A DNA stretch of 64,000 nucleotides from Macrostomum hystrix (Eukaryota; Platyhelminthes; Macrostomidae). Positions 57,301 through 64,000 of the stretch are shown one piece after another (positions within the stretch are counted from its first letter, which is position 1; every line of letters begins with the position of its first letter). The stretch covers positions 2,306,001 through 2,370,000 of the forward strand of contig CATNEN010000001.1 in NCBI GenBank assembly GCA_950097015.1, in the 5' to 3' direction. The position numbers and the translations under genes were made by a program. The notes under the pieces were generated by a model, which was not told the origin of the DNA, ran no database searches, and saw nothing but the letters and a program-made list of their open reading frames with translations.

Positions 57301-60300
57301 ATGGTAAGATAGATGAGGTGAGAATGGTTAGATAGATGAATTGAGAATGGTTAGATAGACGAATTGAGAATGGTTAGATAGATGAATTGAGAATGGTTAG
57401 ATAGATGAATTGAGAATGGTTAGATAGATGAGGTGAGAATGGTAAGATAGATGAGGTGAGAATGGTTAGATAGATGAATTGAGAATGGTTAGATAGATGA
57501 ATTGAGAATGGTTAGATAGATGAATTGAGAATGGTTAGATAGATGAGGTGAGAATGGTTAGATAGATGAGGTGAGAATGGTTAGATAGATGAGGTGAGAA
57601 TGGTTAGATAGATGAATTGAGAATGGTTAGATAGATGAATTGAGAATGGTTAGATAGATGAATTGAGAATGGTTAGATAGATGAATTGAGAATGGTTAGA
57701 TAGATGAGGTGGGAATGGTTAGATAGATGAATTGAGAATGGTTAGATAGATGAATTGAGAATGGTTAGATAGATGAATTGAGAATGGTTAGATAGATGAA
57801 TTGAGAATGGTTAGATAGATGAATTGAGAATGGTTAGATAGATGAATTGAGAATGGTTAGATAGATGAATTGAGAATGGTTAGATAGATGAATTGAGAAT
57901 GGTTAGATAGATGAATTGAGAATGGTTAGATAGATGAATTGAGAATGGTTAGATAGACGAATTGAGAATGGTTAGATAGATGAATTGAGAATGGTTAGAT
58001 AGATGAATTGAGAATGGTTAGATAGATGAGGTGAGAATGGTAAGATAGATGAATTGAGAATGGTTAGATAGATGAATTGAGAATGGTTAGATAGATGAAT
58101 TGAGAATGGTTAGATAGATGAATTGAGAATGGTTAGATAGATGAATTGAGAATGGTTAGATAGATGAATTGAGAATGGTTAGATAGACGAATTGAGAATG
58201 GTTAGATAGATGAATTGAGAATGGTTAGATAGATGAATTGAGAATGGTTAGATAGATGAATTGAGAATGGTTAGATAGATGAATTGAGAATGGTTAGATA
58301 GATGAATTGAGAATGGTTAGATAGATGAATTGAGAATGGTTAGATAGATGAATTGAGAATGGTTAGATAGATGAATTGAGAATGGTTAGATAGATGAGGT
58401 GGGAATGGTTAGATAGATGAATTGAGAATGGTTAGATAGATGAATTGAGAATGGTTAGATAGATGAGGTGAGAATGGTTAGATAGATGAATTGAGAATGG
58501 TTAGATAGACGAATTGAGAATGGTAAGATAGATGAGGTGAGAATGGTTAGATAGATGAATTGAGAATGGTTAGATAGACGAATTGAGAATGGTAAGAGAG
58601 ATGAATTGAGAATGGTTAGATAGATGAATTGAGAATGGTTAGATAGATGAATTGAGAATGGTTAGATAGATGAATTGAGAATGGTTAGATAGATGAATTG
58701 AGAATGGTTAGATAGATGAATTGAGAATGGTTAGATAGATGAATTGAGAATGGTTAGATAGATGAATTGAGAATGGTTAGATAGATGAATTGAGAATGGT
58801 TAGATAGATGAATTGAGAATGGTTAGATAGATGAATTGAGAATGGTTAGATAGATGAATTGAGAATGGTTAGATAGATGAATTGAGAATGGTTAGATAGA
58901 TGAATTGAGAATGGTTAGATAGACGAATTGAGAATGGTAAGAGAGATGAATTGAGAATGGTAAGAGAGATGAATTGAGAATGGTAAGAGAGATGAATTGA
59001 GAATGGTAAGAGAGATGAATTGAGAATGGTTAGATAGATGAATTGAGAATGGTTAGATAGATGAATTGAGAATGGTTAGATAGATGAATTGAGAATGGTT
59101 AGATAGATGAATTGAGAATGGTTAGATAGATGAATTGAGAATGGTTAGATAGATGAATTGAGAATGGTTAGATAGATGAGGTGAGAATGGTTAGATAGAT
59201 GAATTGAGAATGGTTAGATAGATGAATTGAGAATGGTTAGATAGATGAATTGAGAATGGTTAGATAGATGAATTGAGAATGGTTAGATAGATGAATTGAG
59301 AATGGTTAGATAGATGAATTGAGAATGGTTAGATAGATGAATTGAGAATGGTTAGATAGATGAATTGAGAATGGTTAGATAGATGAATTGAGAATGGTTA
59401 GATAGATGAATTGAGAATGGTTAGATAGATGAATTGAGAATGGTTAGATAGATGAATTGAGAATGGTTAGATAGATGAATTGAGAATGGTTAGATAGATG
59501 AATTGAGAATGGTTAGATAGATGAGGTGAGAATGGTTAGATAGATGAATTGAGAATGGTTAGATAGATGAATTGAGAATGGTTAGATAGATGAATTGAGA
59601 ATGGTTAGATAGATGAATTGAGAATGGTTAGATAGATGAGGTGAGAATGGTTAGATAGATGAATTGAGAATGGTTAGATAGATGAATTGAGAATGGTTAG
59701 ATAGACGAATTGAGAATGGTAAGATAGATGAGGTGAGAATGGTTAGATAGATGAATTGAGAATGGTTAGATAGACGAATTGAGAATGGTTAGATAGATGA
59801 ATTGAGAATGGTTAGATAGATGAATTGAGAATGGTTAGATAGATGAGGTGAGAATGGTTAGATAGATGAATTGAGAATGGTTAGATAGATGAATTGAGAA
59901 TGGTAAGATAGATGAGGTGAGAATGGTTAGATAGATGAATTGAGAATGGTTAGATAGACGAATTGAGAATGGTTAGATAGATGAATTGAGAATGGTTAGA
60001 TAGATGAATTGAGAATGGTTAGATAGATGAGGTGGGAATGGTTAGATAGATGAATTGAGAATGGTTAGATAGATGAATTGAGAATGGTTAGATAGATGAA
60101 TTGAGAATGGTTAGATAGATGAATTGAGAATGGTTAGATAGATGAATTGAGAATGGTTAGATAGATGAATTGAGAATGGTTAGATAGATGAATTGAGAAT
60201 GGTTAGATAGATGAATTGAGAATGGTTAGATAGATGAATTGAGAATGGTTAGATAGATGAATTGAGAATGGTTAGATAGACGAATTGAAAATGGTTAGAT

Positions 60301-63300
60301 AGATGAATTGAGAATGGTTAGATAGATGAATTGAGAATGGTTAGATAGATGAGGTGAGAATGGTAAGATAGATGAATTGAGAATGGTTAGATAGATGAAT
60401 TGAGAATGGTTAGATAGATGAATTGAGAATGGTTAGATAGATGAATTGAGAATGGTTAGATAGATGAATTGAGAATGGTTAGATAGATGAATTGAGAATG
60501 GTTAGATAGACGAATTGAGAATGGTTAGATAGATGAATTGAGAATGGTTAGATAGATGAATTGAGAATGGTTAGATAGATGAATTGAGAATGGTTAGATA
60601 GATGAATTGAGAATGGTTAGATAGATGAATTGAGAATGGTTAGATAGATGAATTGAGAATGGTTAGATAGATGAATTGAGAATGGTTAGATAGATGAATT
60701 GAGAATGGTTAGATAGATGAGGTGGGAATGGTTAGATAGATGAATTGAGAATGGTTAGATAGATGAATTGAGAATGGTTAGATAGATGAATTGAGAATGG
60801 TTAGATAGATGAATTGAGAATGGTTAGATAGATGAATTGAGAATGGTTAGATAGATGAATTGAGAATGGTTAGATAGATGAATTGAGAATGGTTAGATAG
60901 ATGAATTGAGAATGGTTAGATAGATGAATTGAGAATGGTTAGATAGATGAGGTGAGAATGGTTAGATAGATGAATTGAGAATGGTTAGATAGATGAATTG
61001 AGAATGGTTAGATAGATGAATTGAGAATGGTTAGATAGATGAGGTGGGAATGGTTAGATAGATGAATTGAGAATGGTTAGATAGATGAATTGAGAATGGT
61101 TAGATAGATGAATTGAGAATGGTTAGATAGATGAATTGAGAATGGTTAGATAGATGAATTGAGAATGGTTAGATAGATGAATTGAGAATGGTTAGATAGA
61201 TGAATTGAGAATGGTTAGATAGATGAATTGAGAATGGTTAGATAGATGAGGTGAGAATGGTTAGATAGATGAATTGAGAATGGTTAGATAGATGAATTGA
61301 GAATGGTTAGATAGATGAATTGAGAATGGTTAGATAGATGAATTGAGAATGGTTAGATAGATGAATTGAGAATGGTTAGATAGATGAGGTGGGAATGGTT
61401 AGATAGATGAATTGAGAATGGTTAGATAGATGAATTGAGAATGGTTAGATAGATGAATTGAGAATGGTTAGATAGATGAATTGAGAATGGTTAGATAGAT
61501 GAATTGAGAATGGTTAGATAGATGAATTGAGAATGGTTAGATAGATGAATTGAGAATGGTTAGATAGATGAATTGAGAATGGTTAGATAGATGAATTGAG
61601 AATGGTTAGATAGATGAGGTGAGAATGGTTAGATAGATGAATTGAGAATGGTTAGATAGATGAATTGAGAATGGTTAGATAGATGAATTGAGAATGGTAA
61701 GATAGATGAATTGAGAATGGTTAGATAGATGAATTGAGAATGGTTAGATAGACGAATTGAGAATGGTAAGAGAGATGAATTGAGAATGGTTAGATAGATG
61801 AATTGAGAATGGTTAGATAGATGAGGTGAGAATGGTTAGATAGATGAATTGAGAATGGTTAGATAGATGAATTGAGAATGGTAAGAGAGATGAATTGAGA
61901 ATGGTAAGAGAGATGAATTGAGAATGGTTAGATAGATGAATTGAGAATGGTTAGATAGATGAATTGAGAATGGTTAGATAGATGAATTGAGAATGGTTAG
62001 ATAGATGAATTGAGAATGGTAAGAGAGATGAATTGAGAATGGTTAGATAGATGAATTGAGAATGGTAAGATAGATGAATTGAGAATGGTTAGATAGATGA
62101 ATTGAGAATGGTTAGATAGATGAATTGAGAATGGTTAGATAGATGAATTGAGAATGGTTAGATAGATGAATTGAGAATGGTTAGATAGACGAATTGAGAA
62201 TGGTTAGATAGATGAATTGAGAATGGTTAGATAGATGAATTGAGAATGGTTAGATAGACGAATTGAGAATGGTTAGATAGACGAATTGAGAATGGTTAGA
62301 TAGACGAATTGAGAATGGTAAGAGAGATGAATTGAGAATGGTTAGATAGATGAATTGAGAATGGTTAGATAGATGAGGTGAGAATGGTTAGATAGATGAA
62401 TTGAGAATGGTTAGATAGATGAATTGAGAATGGTTAGATAGACGAATTGAGAATGGTTAGATAGACGAATTGAGAATGGTTAGATAGACGAATTGAGAAT
62501 GGTAAGATAGATGAATTGAGAATGGTTAGATAGATGAATTGAGAATGGTTAGATAGATGAATTGAGAATGGTTAGATAGATGAATTGAGAATGGTTAGAT
62601 AGATGAATTGAGAATGGTTAGATAGATGAATTGAGAATGGTTAGATAGATGAATTGAGAATGGTTAGATAGATGAATTGAGAATGGTTAGATAGATGAGG
62701 TGAGAATGGTTAGATAGATGAGGTGAGAATGGTTAGATAGATGAATTGAGAATGGTTAGATAGATGAATTGAGAATGGTTAGATAGATGAATTGAGAATG
62801 GTTAGATAGATGAGGTGAGAATGGTTAGATAGATGAATTGAGAATGGTTAGATAGATGAATTGAGAATGGTTAGATAGATGAGGTGAGAATGGTTAGATA
62901 GATGAGGTGGGAATGGTAAGATAGATGAATTGAGAATGGTTAGATAGATGAATTGAGAATGGTTAGATAGATGAATTGAGAATGGTTAGATAGATGAATT
63001 GAGAATGGTTAGATAGATGAATTGCGAATGGTTAGATAGATGAATTGAGAATGGTTAGATAGATGAATTGAGAATGGTTAGATAGATGAATTGAGAATGG
63101 TTAGATAGATGAATTGAGAATGGTTAGATAGATGAATTGAGAATGGTTAGATAGATGAATTGAGAATGGTAAGATAGATGAATTGAGAATGGTTAGATAG
63201 ATGAATTGAGAATGGTTAGATAGATGAATTGAGAATGGTTAGATAGATGAATTGAGAATGGTTAGATAGATGAATTGAGAATGGTTAGATAGATGAATTG

Positions 63301-64000
63301 AGAATGGTTAGATAGATGAATTGAGAATGGTTAGATAGATGAATTGAGAATGGTTAGATAGATGAATTGAGAATGGTTAGATAGATGAATTGAGAATGGT
63401 TAGATAGATGAATTGAGAATGGTTAGATAGATGAATTGAGAATGGTTAGATAGATGAATTGAGAATGGTTAGATAGATGAAGTGAGAATGGTTAGATAGA
63501 TGAATTGAGAATGGTTAGATAGATGAATTGAGAATGGTTAGATAGATGAATTGAGAATGGTAAGAGAGATGAATTGAGAATGGTTAGATAGATGAATTGA
63601 GAATGGTAAGAGAGATGAATTGAGAATGGTAAGAGAGATGAATTGAGAATGGTTAGATAGACGAATTGAGAATGGTTAGATAGACGAATTGAGAATGGTA
63701 AGAGAGATGAATTGAGAATGGTTAGATAGATGAATTGAGAATGGTTAGATAGATGAAGTGAGAATGGTTAGATAGATGAATTGAGAATGGTTAGATAGAT
63801 GAATTGAGAATGGTTAGATAGATGAATTGAGAATGGTTAGATAGATGAATTGAGAATGGTTAGATAGATGAATTGAGAATGGTTAGATAGATGAATTGAG
63901 AATGGTTAGATAGATGAAGTGAGAATGGTTAGATAGATGAATTGAGAATGGTTAGATAGATGAATTGAGAATGGTTAGATAGATGAATTGAGAATGGTTA
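54387..64000. repeat. Giant 23-bp minisatellite, more than 400 copies
   Basis: Unbroken tandem array of a 23-bp unit with core TTAGATAGATGAATTGAGAA, at least 9.6 kb and running off the window. A few recurrent variants are interspersed: GAGGTGAGAATGG, GAGGTGGGAATGG, GGTAAGATAGATG, GGTAAGAGAGATG and AGACGAATTG. Their order repeats in blocks (for example the run of AGACGAATTG units at about 55.2, 56.3, 56.5, 62.3 and 62.5 kb), implying duplication of multi-unit segments. It lies in intron 2 of the + strand gene starting at 52888. Confidence 0.97.

Overview
The window is nuclear DNA from an animal. Every recognisable gene is broken by GT-AG introns, the exons are GC-rich and the introns AT-rich, tRNA-derived SINEs are scattered throughout, and the proteins are animal cytoskeletal, lipid-transfer and receptor families. 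The phylum cannot be settled from the sequence; a marine invertebrate is my guess. Exon models were built by hand by matching splice sites and reading phases. Five genes close into complete frames, with no leftover bases when the exons are summed.

Layout: (1) 1-1845, the last exon of a + strand coiled-coil protein, preceded by a 23-bp minisatellite. (2) 1846-8576, a gene-free stretch of SINEs and short tandem repeats. (3) 8577-13431, minus strand, four exons of a dynein light intermediate chain (519 aa). (4) 15580-33569, minus strand, eight exons of an ORP3/6/7-type oxysterol-binding-protein-related protein (1066 aa: PH domain, FFAT-like motif, lipid-transfer domain). (5) 37679-39956, + strand, four exons of a secreted PAN-like plus glycine-rich protein (402 aa). 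(6) 41086-42388, a MITE-like hairpin and a decayed DNA transposon with about 150-bp terminal inverted repeats. (7) 42706-49213, minus strand, fourteen exons of a GABA-B-type class C GPCR (802 aa). (8) 49804-51965, + strand, three exons of an MFSD4/NaGLT1-type transporter (471 aa), head to head with the GPCR. (9) 52888 onward, + strand, the likely start of another gene whose second intron is filled to the window end by a 23-bp array of at least 9.6 kb.

The most unusual feature is the intron content. Most larger introns carry their own minisatellite array with a 15-31 bp unit, often filling most of the intron. Some arrays have unit content that could matter for function: NF-kappaB-like decamers, donor-like GGTAAGA steps, or long purine-only tracts. 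One array has apparently grown inside a SINE. At least three SINE families recur. Family A has a tRNA-like head and a GC-rich body. Families B and C share a core of the CAGCTG-AAATG-GTACC type. The genes themselves look unrelated in function and are not co-regulated as a group, except that the GPCR and the transporter share a 590-bp divergent promoter region.
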